Positions 49,431-62,240 of a stretch of 64,000 nt of DNA are shown here, piece after piece. Origin of the DNA: Cloeon dipterum (taxonomy: Eukaryota > Arthropoda > Insecta > Ephemeroptera > Baetidae); the NCBI RefSeq assembly GCF_949628265.1, contig NC_088790.1, positions 4,096,545 to 4,160,544 on the forward strand. Reading direction: 5' to 3'. The notes beneath the pieces were generated by a model. It saw nothing but the letters and a program-made list of their open reading frames with translations, did no database searches and was not told where the DNA came from. Made by a program: the position numbers and the translations under genes. Position 1 is the stretch's first letter. Each line of letters opens with the position of its first letter.

Positions 49431-50402
49431 GGTGTTAGTGTCTTTTCCCCTGCAGGTCAACTTATACCAGATCTGTGAACAAAATTTCAAAATGTTTTCC
49501 TTTAGTTTGAAACATTTTTGACTCATAGCAATAAAATTATTTCCAATCACTGAGTAGGATAGCGTTGCCCGTGGATAACGATTTTTGTTTTTCTCGAACA
49601 AATAAAGCCCGGTAAGCTCATGATGAGGACATATACACAATATTATCAAATGCCTAGATTAGGAAAACACCACAAGGGTGTCTTGTAAAATGCAGTGAGT
49701 CATGAAAATATGATATCCTGGCACGGCTCACCTATCCCTCCTCGCGTAACCAGACAACTTATGTATTAACATGAATTTTTTCAAGGTTAATGCGGCAAGT
49801 GCAAGGTGTTTGAAGCTACTGCGAAGTCGCTGCCAGCAAACTACCCCAACAAGAGGCCCCTAAATTGAACTTATCCCAGGTTCGCAGTGATTAATCACAG
49901 CCACTAGACGCTTGAGCAAAGTTAATTCCAATTATACGGCGTTAAAAATAAATTTGACAGAAAAAATGTCACCCAGGCATACAAAAACACATGGAAGTAG
50001 AATCGATTTTCATGTCAATTTTCGCGTTCCAGTTTAGGTGAGATGATTTCGAACCGACTGATGTGTTTCGAAAAATACTATTTCGTCAAGAGCAAAGCAT
50101 TACCTGTAGCGCGAATAGTCCAAACCATGGTCTTAATCGACAAACTAATAGCAAATTAATCGAGCAGCCATCATGAACATGGATGTGACGTCACATGTTA
50201 CGTCATCAGGACCCCAGTCCCACCTTTTACGCCATCATCGCCATCTATCAGTGACACTGTAAGTTATAAGCCAAACAACGTTCAGCACGTGAATTATTGC
50301 CCCAGCTGATTAGTGTTTATGTGTGAAAATGCACTGTTAGGGAGGTTCTTCCAACTTTGTTTGTTTTATTTTAACAGAAAAATCAACTAAACTTCATTAA
50401 TC
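49431..50402. promoter_or_regulatory. Divergent promoter region, Pak and BCS1L
   Basis: Under 1 kb between head-to-head start codons. It contains the CRE cluster at 50186-50205 and should hold both 5' UTRs. No ORF here reads as a gene. Confidence 0.55.
50186..50205. promoter_or_regulatory. CRE palindrome plus second CRE-like site
   Basis: TGACGTCA at 50186-50193 followed by TTACGTCA at 50198-50205, about 200 nt upstream of the BCS1L start codon. Both match the CREB/ATF core. Tandem sites in a CpG-containing promoter are common in housekeeping and mitochondrial genes. Confidence 0.55.
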
Positions 50403-52241
50403 ATGACGATTAGCGAGCTTTTTTCTGGCTTGTCAGACAACCCTTATTTCGGAGCCGGCTTTGGACTCTTTGGTCTTGGTGCAGGTGCGGCCCTTTTAAG
50501 AAGGGCGGCTCAGGGTGCTACTGTATTGTTTCGGAGACACTACATGATAACCTTAGAGGTAAAATTGTATTTTACGTTGCAAAATTACAATATCCACTTA
50601 AAGGTTCCCTGCCGTGACAAAAGTTACCAGTGGCTGCTGCAATGGATAACCCACAAAGGAGCACGGAAAACGCAGCACTTGAGCGTAGAGACTAGTTTTG
50701 AGCAGAAAGAAAGCGGTCACATTAAAACTACATACGATTTCATCCCAAGTATAGGAAGACATTTGTTTAGGTATTAATTAAAAATAAATAAAAATTGAAA
50801 TCCTAAGAAATGGGACTAATTTTCCAGATACAAAGGCACGTGGATCCAGGTGGAAAGAACGCGAGAGCAACAAACGCTGGATCTTCACATGGGTGTCCCT
50901 TGGGAAACAGTCACTTTAACAGCTTTTGGCAGAGATAAAAATTTGTATTTCCAAATTCTGGAGGAAGCTAGGCAAATGGCCCTGTTGCAACACGAAGGAA
51001 AAATCATCATGTACACAGCAATGGGAGCAGAATGGAGACAATTTGGACACCCAAGAAGAAAGCGACCGATTTCGTCCGTCGTTTTAGATGTAGGAATAGC
51101 CGAACGAATCACAAAAGATGTCCAAGATTTCGTCAATAATCCTGGATGGTACAGCGACAGGGGTAACATCTTGCTAAAATGACTTTCAATTCGAAAAATC
51201 ATATTTTTTCCAGGCATCCCCTACCGTCGGGGCTACCTTCTTCATGGCCCGCCTGGCTGTGGTAAATCATCGTTCATTTCTGCCCTGGCAGGAGAGCTGG
51301 AAATGGCAATTTGTGTGATGAATTTAAGTGAGCGAGGCCTGAGTGACGATAGGCTAGCTCATTTGCTGGCAGTTGCCCCAGTGCAGAGCATCCTGCTCCT
51401 CGAAGACGTGGATGCTGCTTTTGGAAGCAGAGAAGAGTCAGCCCAAGGTCTCTTATTATCACACTAAAAACTCTAAAAATACCAAATTGATTTTCTCTTC
51501 CAGCCAAGGCTGCTTTTGAAGGCTTGAATCGAGTTACGTTCAGTGGACTGTTGAATTGTCTAGATGGAGTAGCGTCAACTGAAGCTAGGATATTGTTCAT
51601 GACAACGAATTATTTAGAAAGGTATTTTAATTTTTTATATTTGTTATTTTTGTTTATTTTTTGGTAATATTGCAAAAAAACCTGTTTTTTTGCGGATTTT
51701 TTCTGCGATTTTGCGCATTTTTCCTAAACACATTAATTTTTTTGAAAAAAATCATGATGGATGAACCAAAAGTAGTGATTGTTACAAATCAGTAAAAGCC
51801 ACTGGCTTCACCAAAAGACCAACAATTTTAACATCGTAATTTTACAACAATTTTATGTATTAAATTTTTTTTGGCGCGAAATGTGACCTTTTTGGGGTTA
51901 AATTGAGAATAACCAGCTGTTTTTTTATGCTAAAAACCAGTGGTGCATTTTTACGCATTGCAAAGTTACACTCATCTTGCAGGCTGGACCCTGCCCTCAT
52001 TCGGCCTGGACGAGTGGACGTGAAGGAATATGTGGGCTACTGCTCTGAAACGCAAGTGCAAAAAATTTTCTTGAACTTCTACCCTGGTGAAAAGATGGAC
52101 ACTGCGTGCGAGTTCGCCAAATCTGTCTTGCTTAAGAAAAAGCCAGTGAGTCCTGCAATGTTGCAAGGCTTTTTCATGTTTTACAAAAACAGCCCTGTTG
52201 AGGCTGTGCAAAGTGTCGACAAAATCTGGGAATTGCAGTAG
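50403..52241 (+). CDS. BCS1L: Mitochondrial chaperone BCS1 (AAA ATPase)
   Basis: Six exons: 50403..50558, 50604..50770, 50828..51162, 51214..51447, 51504..51621, 51983..52241; 422 aa, against 419 for human BCS1L. The N-terminus [20 protein letters not shown] is the single transmembrane segment with the internal import signal of BCS1. The BCS1-specific region follows (YPR-like [32 protein letters not shown]). AAA motifs: Walker A GPPGCGKS at 231-238, Walker [11 protein letters not shown] with Glu283-Asp284, FMTTN, and RPGRVD. BCS1 moves folded Rieske protein across the inner mitochondrial membrane for complex III assembly. Four of the five introns are 45-57 nt; the first, 45 nt, is a multiple of three without an in-frame stop. 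AATAAA lies 11 nt after the stop (52252) and again at 52285. Confidence 0.95.
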
Positions 52242-52768
52242 GTATGTTAATAATAAAGGCTGTGTTTACTGCATAGTATTTATCAATAAATTGGTATAAA
52301 CCTGAAACTAATACATCAGTAAGAATAAATCTTTCAATGTTTAAACACAACAGCACGCAGCTTGCGTGCACGCAACACGTGAACTCTTCTAAATGCCTCT
52401 TCAAACACCAGATAAAAATTGTTAAATATCTTCTGGTAAAATGTAAACACATTCATCCAAAGTTGGAATGTTAACTAAGTAATATATTAGATGAAAATTA
52501 ATATCAAATCAATATACACTCCCACCTGACAAGATTCAGGTGGACGAGAAACCATGGGTACCATGGAAGGCTAAAAATACAGTTTTTCATAAGTACAATC
52601 AGAGCTACATGGCCTCAATCAATAAAAATGTTAAAATATAATCACATGGGCTCTAATGCAGTGTGAATATAAGTTTTGCAGCACAACCCGAATTGATTTG
52701 TGCTAAAAATAGTGAAGCACCTTTAATTTTTTTCTCAATACTACAGAAGAGTTTTTAGTGCATCCCCA
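52242..52768. other. Convergent 3' intergenic region, BCS1L and GCLC
   Basis: It holds two AATAAA signals for BCS1L (52252 and 52285) and the GCLC 3' UTR. No other feature is seen. Confidence 0.5.
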
Positions 52769-55700
52769 TCAACACCTCTCAGCCTTAACCAAAGTTTCAG
52801 GCACTTGGTCCCTAGTTTTGGTAATTATATTCTGTCCCAGCAGCTCGGGGCATGGCCGTATTCCCGCTTGGATTTCCTGCATTGTCTTCAGCAAGTCGTA
52901 GTTTATGTGGTCAGAAACCACAGAGTCAAACCTAAAATTTTTTATATTTTTAGACAGGATTAGCTTAATGTCAAAATGTCACGGTTCAGAGGGGAAAAAC
53001 AGCTAAATTAAATCGTTATTTACTAGTTGATGGCGTCATAAATATTTTACGAAAGAAAAATTGCCATCAAGTAGAAACAAGAAAAGAGCATAGAATAATT
53101 GCGGCTATTAATTCTGTGTCGGAGGTCGGAGATGTCTTAGGTCAATAAAATTGTAGCTCTTCTTTGTACTGAAGAAACAGAGTATCTAAAATTTATATGG
53201 CTACCTGGAATATGAAATTTAGAATATTAAACCGTATGAAAATTTAATTCTTATATTTTGTTTGACAGAAAAATGTAATTTATAAACGATTTTCTTAAGA
53301 TTAGTTTGCAAAGTTTATTCTAGTGTTTCCTAATTATTGACATTGTTTTTAACTGAACTTAAGGAGTTTAGAGCTTACTTAAAATAAGGATAATTAATAC
53401 TAATTGATTTCTTGCGCGAATTTCCTCTAGTTTTCTGAATTTCTTTCCTCTGACGCGTGACATTTAGTCGTTCTAATCTCAATTTTCCTACTTGTATTCC
53501 GGGTGACTGACGACTTGATTCCTGATCCAACAAGCAGTGGTCAAAAGTTTTCCAGCCGCCCTCTTTTGGATCAAATTCAAATACTGCTGGATGGTGCAGT
53601 GCGAGTCTGCGTCAACGTCCATGTTGGACAGGTAATTGTGAACAAGCGGAATGAGGCCGGGGAATTCGCCCTCCTGCAAATTTATACATGCGTCAGTGCG
53701 AAAAATGTAGGTTACAAAGAATCTTTATACCTTTCCGTTGATGATTTCGTCCAGGGTCATCTGAGTATATTCGCCATCGGGTTTGCAATTGGTCGGCGAC
53801 TGACAGCAGCTGGGCGAGTCACCTGTGGTAATATTCTTGCGGAACCAGAACTTCTGCGTCTTTGCGGCATCTCTTAATTGGGCATTCTGCATGTTTTCGT
53901 CAACCTAACAAATAAGCCATCTGTGCGATAGAATCTAATGTCCCACAGCCAACCTCAATTACCTTGCTGATAGGGATTAGCATATTGAGTTTGAAGGACA
54001 ATATTGTCCTTGTCAGCAGAACGACGAAACAAACAATCGCGGCATTCTCAAAATCTGTGAGCTGCGCCTCGCAAGGCCTGAACTCGACGCGCCATCCGAT
54101 TGGCGAATAAGGAGGCGGAGGTTTGAACCTCATCGTCTGCCAGTTAGTGCTTTGAATATTCTAAAAGCAGATAAAAATAAAATTGATGGGTGCAATCAAA
54201 TCAACGATAAGATTGCTAAACACACCTCAAAATGGTCAGTGTCATGCTCATCGTCTTGATCAACTTTTTCACTGAATAGCGACACAGAGTCCCTGATAAA
54301 CAAGTGGGCAATGTGCTGGGCCAAAAGGGGGTCAATACCGGCATCAATCATTTGTTTGTAGGCATTCTCGTCCATCACCAGCGGCACGTCGTTGTATCTG
54401 AATAAAAAATTACGAGCTATTTTTTTAAAATAAACGGCAGTTGGAAAACTCAATCAATATTTTTAAATTTTGGCTGTCATTTTGATTATTTTATTTATGA
54501 ATTTGAAAACTCACAAGGGAACCCTGGGTTTAAATGTGTTAATTTACTGTGATCTTTTTCAATACGGTGTTGTTTTCTGGACAAACATTTTAGGAAAAAC
54601 TGTCCAATTTTTTCAATCATGAAGGGTTTTTTATTATTGACTTCCCTAGACGTTTGAGGCAGAAAATTGCATTAGAGCGGGACGTACCTAGGGTTCCCTT
54701 GTCAGAGGCAAATATTTTTAGTGAAATCCCTTTAAACTCAGTGAAAACCGACTTACTTTTCACCATCACGTGAGAGATAGGAGTCAATTGAGTCATAGCG
54801 TGACTTTGCAATTCTCCTGACGCCCGACCCTGTAGGAATGGGCTCCAATCCCCTTTCTTGGCGCGTCCTGCAGTCAACCGATCCAGAAATGACATTCCAT
54901 CGGCAGTCAACATCAGTCAGCATTCCGCGATGGACTGGAGATGCCGCAGTCAAAGCCAGCTACAGTTAGTTCAATAATATGTTGATTTACACCAAAATTT
55001 ATTTTAGTTTTTTTCTACCAGAATAGGACAGAGGGGAGTGAGTTGATCATACAAGGTCCTGGCCTCATTGATGTTGCACGCCTGGAATGTGACCTGAAGG
55101 CAACAACAGCCCATTCCAAATCCCATGGCATCCAAGTAAACGTGATCAGGCAAAGCTGCGCTTTGCGAAGTACCGTCATCCCCGTATTGAGACAAATCCT
55201 CAACGTACGGGCTCGGCGTGTTCTTATCCTTGAAAACTGGTAGTTAACAAATTAATAAAACATTGTAGAGATAAAAGAGAATGATGGAATACCGGGCAAA
55301 TTGATGGCCACTTTCTCACCACGCCTCTCGCGGATGTTTCTCGTCAATGTTTTAAAGCGTGGATGACCAGGAAAGATGACGTCGTCTGGCAGAAAGAGTG
55401 ATTGACTTGATCCCTCTGTCGGTGTTGGTTTATGGAATGGATCGGTGAATCCAGGGCAGCCGAGCCTAAATTTAATTCATATCTTCATCAATGTCGTTAA
55501 TTTATTTAAAAATATAGATTGAGCGAAAAAATAGATTAAAATATACAAGAGAGGAAATGCAATGTTTGGTTTTTATTTAAAGAACTTTGATAGATTTTAT
55601 AAATTTGCCACTGCCAGCTTAGGAATTTTTGTCAATACCTTGGAAAACTTGTAATCGACATGAGGACTTCTCCAGGTTGCAAAAGGGCTGCAGCCTCTTC

Positions 55701-56511
55701 TCGTCTGTAGCGCATGTTGGCCTCGACAACATTGAAATGCGCCAAAAGCCCTCCGTAGGGCTTGCCAGGAGTCCCTTCAACCATGTAAGCTCCATACTCA
55801 GGGCGCCAAAGAGACCTAACCGCACTGCGAAGCAATAAAATGATAAAATACAGGAAGCAACAGAGGGGAATTGCAAAATTGGTAGTAAGAATGACAAGTC
55901 ATTTTGCATTACGCAAATCCTTGCAATAACTATCCTTCTTATCAGAATTCAGAATGAAAGCTGTTTACAGCTTCAAGTTACAGGACAGTCCTTAACACTA
56001 TTTCAACATTACGCAATGCCAAATTGCGTAAACATTATGATACAGAGAGGCAAGAGGTTACACTCTCTGTTAAAACATGAAAGTCAACACAAGAACTAGA
56101 AACATTCCACAGATTAATCTTATAGGATTGTGATTTAGTGCCAGACCAACAAAAAACTATTTTACGATATATTATACGTACTCAGGATCTTTCTCTTCTT
56201 TTTCTCTCAAAATAGCTAAAATCTCATGAGCCCGAAGACTCACTTTCGCTGTTTTATTCTCATGATCAAGTTTGACAATTATGTATTCAACCTGAAAAAA
56301 AAACGAAATACATACATATCATAGTAAATGACAGTGACGAAATCATAAGAGGCAAACCAACCTCGTCTCCCCACTTAAGGATGTCACCTTTTCTGTCCTG
56401 AACCCTGTTAAACAAATTAATGAACTGGGTGATCCCGTGTTTCCGCACGTGGTCGGCTAAGGCCTTAGTCTGCGGCCACGTAAGTGGACTTCCTTCGGAG
56501 AGAAGTCCCAT
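52769..56511 (-). CDS. GCLC: Glutamate-cysteine ligase catalytic subunit
   Basis: Eleven exons: 56511..56362, 56291..56182, 55824..55639, 55465..55293, 55236..55019, 54959..54757, 54397..54226, 54160..53963, 53904..53731, 53673..53492, 52931..52769; 642 aa, against 637 for human GCLC. Hallmarks in order: [12 protein letters not shown] start, [109 protein letters not shown], then [15 protein letters not shown]. It makes gamma-glutamylcysteine from glutamate, cysteine and ATP, the rate-limiting step of glutathione synthesis, in the cytosol. All junction phases agree. The C-terminal exon lies beyond a 560-nt intron and ends LVKAERC. The upstream region was checked for a CncC/Nrf2 element; only a weak match was found. 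Confidence 0.96.
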
Positions 56512-57097
56512 ATTGTGCAGTTACTCGTGAGGTCGTGAGTTGACTGGGCCAAGACCGAGAGGATCCAAATGCGCCGGCTCGCTACTGCCGCGATAAAGAG
56601 AAACCTGTTTGGGCTGGGCGAACACGGCCTCTGTCACTCTCGATTGATTTATTAATCTGACGCTTACTTACGTAACTCTCGTCGTCGACTGTGATAAAAA
56701 AACCACGGAGAGGAGTGTATTATCATTCAGCGGTGATGTGTCGGCATGACGTAAGCACCGAAAAACTAAGAAACAATACCGCAGTCGCCGCCGCTGCGCT
56801 GGACCCCGCAAAAGTATGTTTTTTCCTCCCTTGTCAGCTGATATCGGTCTCTGTCTCCATTCCCACTGCTGCCAACAAAACCTCTGATCTCCGTTTTCAA
56901 CGCTGAAAAAGGGGCACACTGACAGAGAGTCCTACCACACACGATCTACTCTCCTTAATCGCAGCCGCAGCCGGCAGCCCGGCACATACAGCATCCACGC
57001 GACGCAAGCAGCCTAGAAACAAGAGGACCGTGCAGATTCTCTCTTTCTTTCTCATCTTTTGCCATTGTGTCAGAAGCGGTGATCAGTGAAGTCAAAG
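56512..57097 (+). promoter_or_regulatory. GCLC promoter and candidate divergent 5' UTR exon
   Basis: Between the GCLC start and about 57000 lies its 5' UTR and promoter. On the + strand, the sequence up to 57097 ends GTGAAGTCAAAG followed by GTAAGAAA, a strong donor with no ORF before it. This looks like a non-coding first exon of a + strand gene whose coding part lies outside the window. A TGACGTAA site near 56748 is a partial CRE. Confidence 0.35.
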
Positions 57098-60000
57098 GTA
57101 AGAAACTTAAGATGAGTTACACAGCTGTTTTATTATTTAGCATTTTATTTTTATTACTCAAATAATGCGATATTTTTATAGAACAAACACAAAAGTGAAT
57201 CCATTTGCCCTTTATCCACATTATCTCAATATTAAATTTAATATGTTTGTGCAAACTTTTATTGACAGTTAAAACAGATTAAAAAGCAATAAAAGGATAA
57301 GAGATATATCGCAAAATTATTATAACGTTATAAATTTCGTTTTTTTTATAGTGGCTTGTGCACAAAGCAGGGATGCTACAAAAAATCGGCCTTGACAAAC
57401 GAGTCTGTAATTAAGGGGAAAAATACTTAATTCATCCTCGAGGCAAAATAAAATAAGTGGCGCTCTCCTTCTCTATCGCCTAGTCTCAAGGTCATTATTT
57501 ATTTTTGGAATAGCCAGAAAGGGAATAGCTCATGAATCGTGTGTTTAATTCCTTTAAAGGAAATGAATTAATTTCATTAAAAATTATTTACTTGTGGATT
57601 TTGATGAGATAGCGCTAATTGCGATCTTTTGACAATTTTTGTCTCTTATCATATTTTAACCAGCAGCAGTGGCCAGAGATACGCGTTGATATTGGTTCCC
57701 GCCGGTCAGATTCAAGGTGACGTCGAAAGGTGCGGAAGACCAAAAGCTCTAATTTGCTTTCTGATCGAGTATCGCCAAGTGCATATTTTCCTATCCGATC
57801 AAGCGTCATTAATTCATGTAGTGATATAATTATATTAGAATATTGTCGATATTTTCATTTGCTTGTTTCAAAGCGCCGTACGCCATAGCCGACACCATAC
57901 CTGCGCGTCGCGCGTATCTGCCCGTGGGGCTTTTTAAACTCAAAGTTTGGAACGTTATATTTTATAAAAAGGGGTTTCTCGATCTATCCCTCACAGCGCT
58001 GCAATATACTGCCGTTCAATCGATATTCGCTCTTTCTTTATTAATATTGCACTCATTGCAGCCATGGTGTATGAGAGAAGAGAGAGAGGGAGAGAGAGAG
58101 ATCACCTCAGTTGTTGTTTTAAAATGAAAAATTAAAAATTGTTGAAAAGATTGTAATTTGGACTTTTTCCCAATAACCCCGGCTTTTTTTATTGAAAATC
58201 AGTTGATAAACTATTTTCCCCATCCTAAAGATTAAAACAAAGGATTAAAGAAAGTATTTTTTCTAATTTTTTGTAGTAATTACACGTTTAATTTATTTGA
58301 TGCTAATTTTAAGTGAAATCTGAAAGTATGCAACTAGAATTCATGCGTGCCACGCATGTTGCATAGCTACCTATTTTGTTTTAGGTCCGTATGAATATTG
58401 CTCTCCTAGTAGTTTATTTACTAAGCTAAAAAGCTTAAAATTTGATGATTTTAATAAGGCAGATGCTGTCCTTTTAAACTTTAATGTGAATCATAGATTT
58501 TATTTAAAAAAATCAAACGCGTCTTGATTTATAATTCAGCGACTATGAAGTGCTTGAGAAAAAATTCTGAATTTTCCAAAAGCATGAAAATCACACATCT
58601 TGTGATTCGTCTCGCTGAGCTTTAGTTAAATCGAATCAATTTAAATTTAAAAATACATGTGGCAGAATGAATTTAATTTAAATTTATAAAACCATTTATT
58701 TTGGAAATTTTCAATGCAAAAACCACTAGAGATTTTTGCATACAAATAATAAGAAATTTTCATAAATCGATTTATGCATAGACTCTCTCCTCTTTAAATT
58801 CGAATTGGCAGTCATGCAGAGCCAAATTCGAGCTCGGTGATGCGAAAATAATGGGGCAGGGCTACATATTTGCCAGAGTCACTTGCGGCGACGTGTGGCG
58901 ATGAAATAAAAAAATATCCTTGCGAGCAAGTACAAGCAGACCAGATGTGTATGTTTGTTATATAAACTTTTCGCTGCTCGCGCTCGCTAGCAGGCAAGAA
59001 AATACTGCTCAACGTGCGAATGCTTTTAAGTAATTTCCTCCGTCTCTCATGGGTGCGTGTCGAGTGAAAAATTTGCTCAGGCAGCTGATCTGCAGGCGGT
59101 GCTGCGATATTATACATACATTTCGGTCGGCACGACAGGAAAAGAGGTGACGACGAGAGACTTTGCTTTGCTTGCCTCTGCCCCATCGACCAGAATCGAA
59201 ATTAATCTTGCCTAATTCATCAAAGTCGTGCCCCCACCAATTGGATTGCGTCGGTTGTTTAACATGTTAAATTATTATTTAACTGAAGGATTAAAATGAA
59301 AACTGATTCAAAAATTATAATTCAATTGAGACTGATTTAAATTTCTAAATCAAAAATAAAAATCCTGCGCTAATTTGATATAATAAAGTAAGTAATAAAT
59401 AAGTCCTTAGAAATGAATTCCAGTGTGGTGCTTGATGTCTTGCATTTTTGGAAAACTTCAATTTCGATTTAACAACACCACTTTCGCATTTTAATATAAC
59501 AGAAAAGACTTTCAATGCGTAGCAGTTAGCTAGCGCCCAAGCAAGCAATATCAGAGAGATTGGCTGCCGCAGGGGCGTCATGTGTTGCGTTGTATGTATA
59601 ATGTGAGGCGTTCGCTGGCTGGCAACGTGGGGGGCAATTTGAGTAGTTAGGGCTTGGAGGTGGCAGTAAATCGGGCGACCCCTTTATCAGCACCTGCACT
59701 GCTGTGTGTTACTTGTGCTTCTTGTTCTCCGCCAGCAAAAACAGCGTGTTTTGGCGCAAGACACACAAATTAACCGCCATAAAATAGGAGGCTGCAGCTT
59801 TTATTATTATTAGACGGCGGGGTGTGTTTTTATGGGCGCCCTTATTAGGAAATGCCACTGCTTCGCCAATTCTAGGAGAAACAAACGCACACTAACATAC
59901 CTTTAATTGGATCGATACATCCGAAAAAAGAGCAAGAGCACAGCAGGCACAAGTATCTCTCTCTCTTTCCTGGAGCCCAGCTCTTTTTCTCCGCGCTCTT

Positions 60001-60645
60001 TGTTCGACCTCCGTTTGATTAATTGATTTGTACACAACATAAATAAAAAGAGGACCGATCCGTTTTTTTTTGCCAAAGTGGTGCATCAACGCGTCTCTAT
60101 TGGAATGAGAGTAATTTTCGTCCAACGGCTGAACGTGCGTGGGACTCGAAATTAATGCAATTTGCACGCCTCTAAAAAGCTCCGTTAGAAGTGGAAAAAA
60201 TTGGGACGTGAAATTGACGGGTAGGATGGATTAAGTAAATTTAGCTTTGAAAGGCCTTGTTTGACATAGCGTCAAAGTCACACTTCCTGGCGGGATGCTC
60301 GAAATACACAAATGTGAACTAAAAGCACCTCATTCTTTGCCGCTCATGCTTTTAGCCCAGCAGGCACGGTCTCCTTCGCGCGCACATACACACACTGCTC
60401 CTCCTACTGCAGTATTTTCTCAAGGCTGAGAATATTTTATACATCTTTCTCGCACTCACATGGAGAATTTTTGCAGGAGAACAACGTAGAATTTGATTAT
60501 GCCACATAAATATTCCAGTATCACATGAGCGGAATTTATTATGCGAATAAGAAAGGGGTAATATTGCGAGAGCTGGCACAAACACAGGTCGTAAGTTCTA
60601 GAAATACCCGATACTTTTATTAAAGAATAGCACTATGGAACTTCG
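57098..60645. other. Gene-free stretch
   Basis: No coding exon recognised on either strand. It could be the first intron of a gene beginning at about 57 kb. It contains a purine microsatellite near 58073 and is otherwise AT-rich unique-looking DNA. Confidence 0.45.
58073..58101. repeat. GA-rich microsatellite
   Basis: Imperfect tandem GA run of 29 nt. GA runs can bind GAGA-type factors; nothing else here supports a function. Confidence 0.8.
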
Positions 60646-60890
60646 TTTTTGACAGTGCCAATCGATCCCTGATTTTGAGGGTTGAATTAGGTAAGGCGGA
60701 AACGTAAAAACCGATTTTCTGATTGGCTAAAGCGCTGGATTTAAATTGAGACAGCAGTGCCACAGCATAAGTGAGTCAAGCGACAAGACTGCCTTGTCAC
60801 TGTGGCGCTGCTGTCTCGATCTTAGGCCAGCGCTACTAGCCAATCAGAGAGCAGCTCCATTCTCTGATGTCTGTTTTTACGTTTTTTCGG
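60646..60890. repeat. Foldback element, family A, copy 4
   Basis: The left end TTTTTGACAGTGCCAATCGA and GAATTAGGTAAGGCGG match the termini of copy 3. The inner palindrome pairs AACGTAAAAACC, TCTGATTGGCTA, AGCGCTGG, GAGACAGCAGTGCCACAG with their inverse between about 60795 and 60890. The right outer TIR is missing or too diverged to see. Confidence 0.75.
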
Positions 60891-61829
60891 CACGTTAAGT
60901 AGAATAGTTGACCTATTTTTGACTAATTTGAATTCTCCCTGAAGAAACAAATTGTTCTTGCTGACAGTTATTCCTTGAATGTGCTGAATTTGATTCAAGA
61001 GGCAACAGCTACACTTAGAATATAATGTACTCATTTTTGTATTGCATCATGTCTTTACGTTTAGTTTCCAAATGGCTTTTTTCATTTGGTCCCGACACGC
61101 ATTTCCTTTTAGCTAATTATAATGCACTCATGCTGCAGTTATGCAAGCACTGAAAGTACTTGGACATTAACCTTATTTCTCTTGCGACTCGGTGCACACC
61201 GGTGGAACACACCTTTGCGATGGTATGCAACCCGCTTCTCCTCCGTGCCACACCTGATGCATAACGATATATCTTGACGTGACTAAAAAGACGCTCGTGT
61301 CAAGTCCTCACAAGCCTGTGTCAGGACGGGTGGAGGAAAGTTTGGCAGTGCAGGTGAACGTTTAATTTCGGCCAGAGTGAGTGTGTGTATATATATGTAT
61401 GTGCGCCGGCTTAGACCAATTCAGCGGAACGGTAGTGGGTCTCCGCTCGGCGGCGGCGGCGGCGGCAGCGCAGCATCTCCGCACACAATGCGTACGTTTG
61501 AGCTGCCTATGTACCTTTGGTACACAGCCTTAGTTACTTTTAGTCACTCGCACTCTCTCGCACACATACAATATTTTATTAATGCAATTCGTCTGGCAGG
61601 CGGAGTGAGCGAGCAAGCGTACGGTACGTGCGCACGTTTTCCTCTTTTTACTACGCTCGCACTCGCATAGTACGACCGCCCACTTTTTGCCGATATTCTA
61701 ATTATCAGCAACCGGCGCTAGGCTGTTAATTTCGCCGGCAACTCGGAGCAAATGAACAGGATAATGTATGTGATGCCCCTGGGCGCGCTGCCTCATTAAG
61801 CCGTCGAGATTAAATACTGATTTTTTTTC
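60891..61829. other. Gene-free stretch
   Basis: No conserved reading frame is seen. A short TG/TA-rich run lies at 61379-61402 and a GGC triplet run near 61450. It may be upstream regulatory DNA for the candidate exon that follows. Confidence 0.45.
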
Positions 61830-62240
61830 GTCTTGACGCGACGAGCACGACGGGCGAATCGAAGCGAATCCGGCCGCAATATATCTGCGGGCAGCGCGGG
61901 CGGTCAGCCGGTGTGGCCTTTGCGAAAGGCAAATGGGCTGTCTGCAGTTGTTGGTGCACCGTGGAGGGTGCGAGCCGGGGGGCGGCGGAGACAGCGTCGG
62001 CCGAGGGGGCGGCGGCGGCGGCGGATGCAGTCGGCCACGGCGCAGACTCAGCAGCAAGCGGCGAGATGAGAGTGGAGCAGGCAGGCAGCAGCCAACTCGC
62101 ACCGACCGACCGCCCGACCGCCTCACTCTCCAACCGAGTGGCGTTCGCCTCACTGCAGCACCTAGTCCAATCTTGGCTGATAATTGCAGCACATCCTCTG
62201 CACTCCACCGGACCCAGCAGCAGCAGTGAAACATCTTTCG
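61830..62240 (+). promoter_or_regulatory. GC-rich island with candidate 5' UTR exon
   Basis: An abrupt rise in GC and CpG content from about 61830. The block ends AACATCTTTCG followed by GTGAGTTT, a consensus donor at 62240 on the + strand. The open frames through it are GC-driven, Ser/Ala/Arg-rich and mutually overlapping on both strands, so I do not call a protein. A CpG promoter and non-coding first exon of a gene extending past 64 kb is the simplest reading. Confidence 0.35.

Noticed and set aside
56541-56549. Antioxidant response element near the GCLC start (TGACTGGGC)
   Set aside because: It fits only the loose TGACnnnGC core, lacks the flanking consensus and lies within about 40 nt of the start codon; too common by chance to claim.
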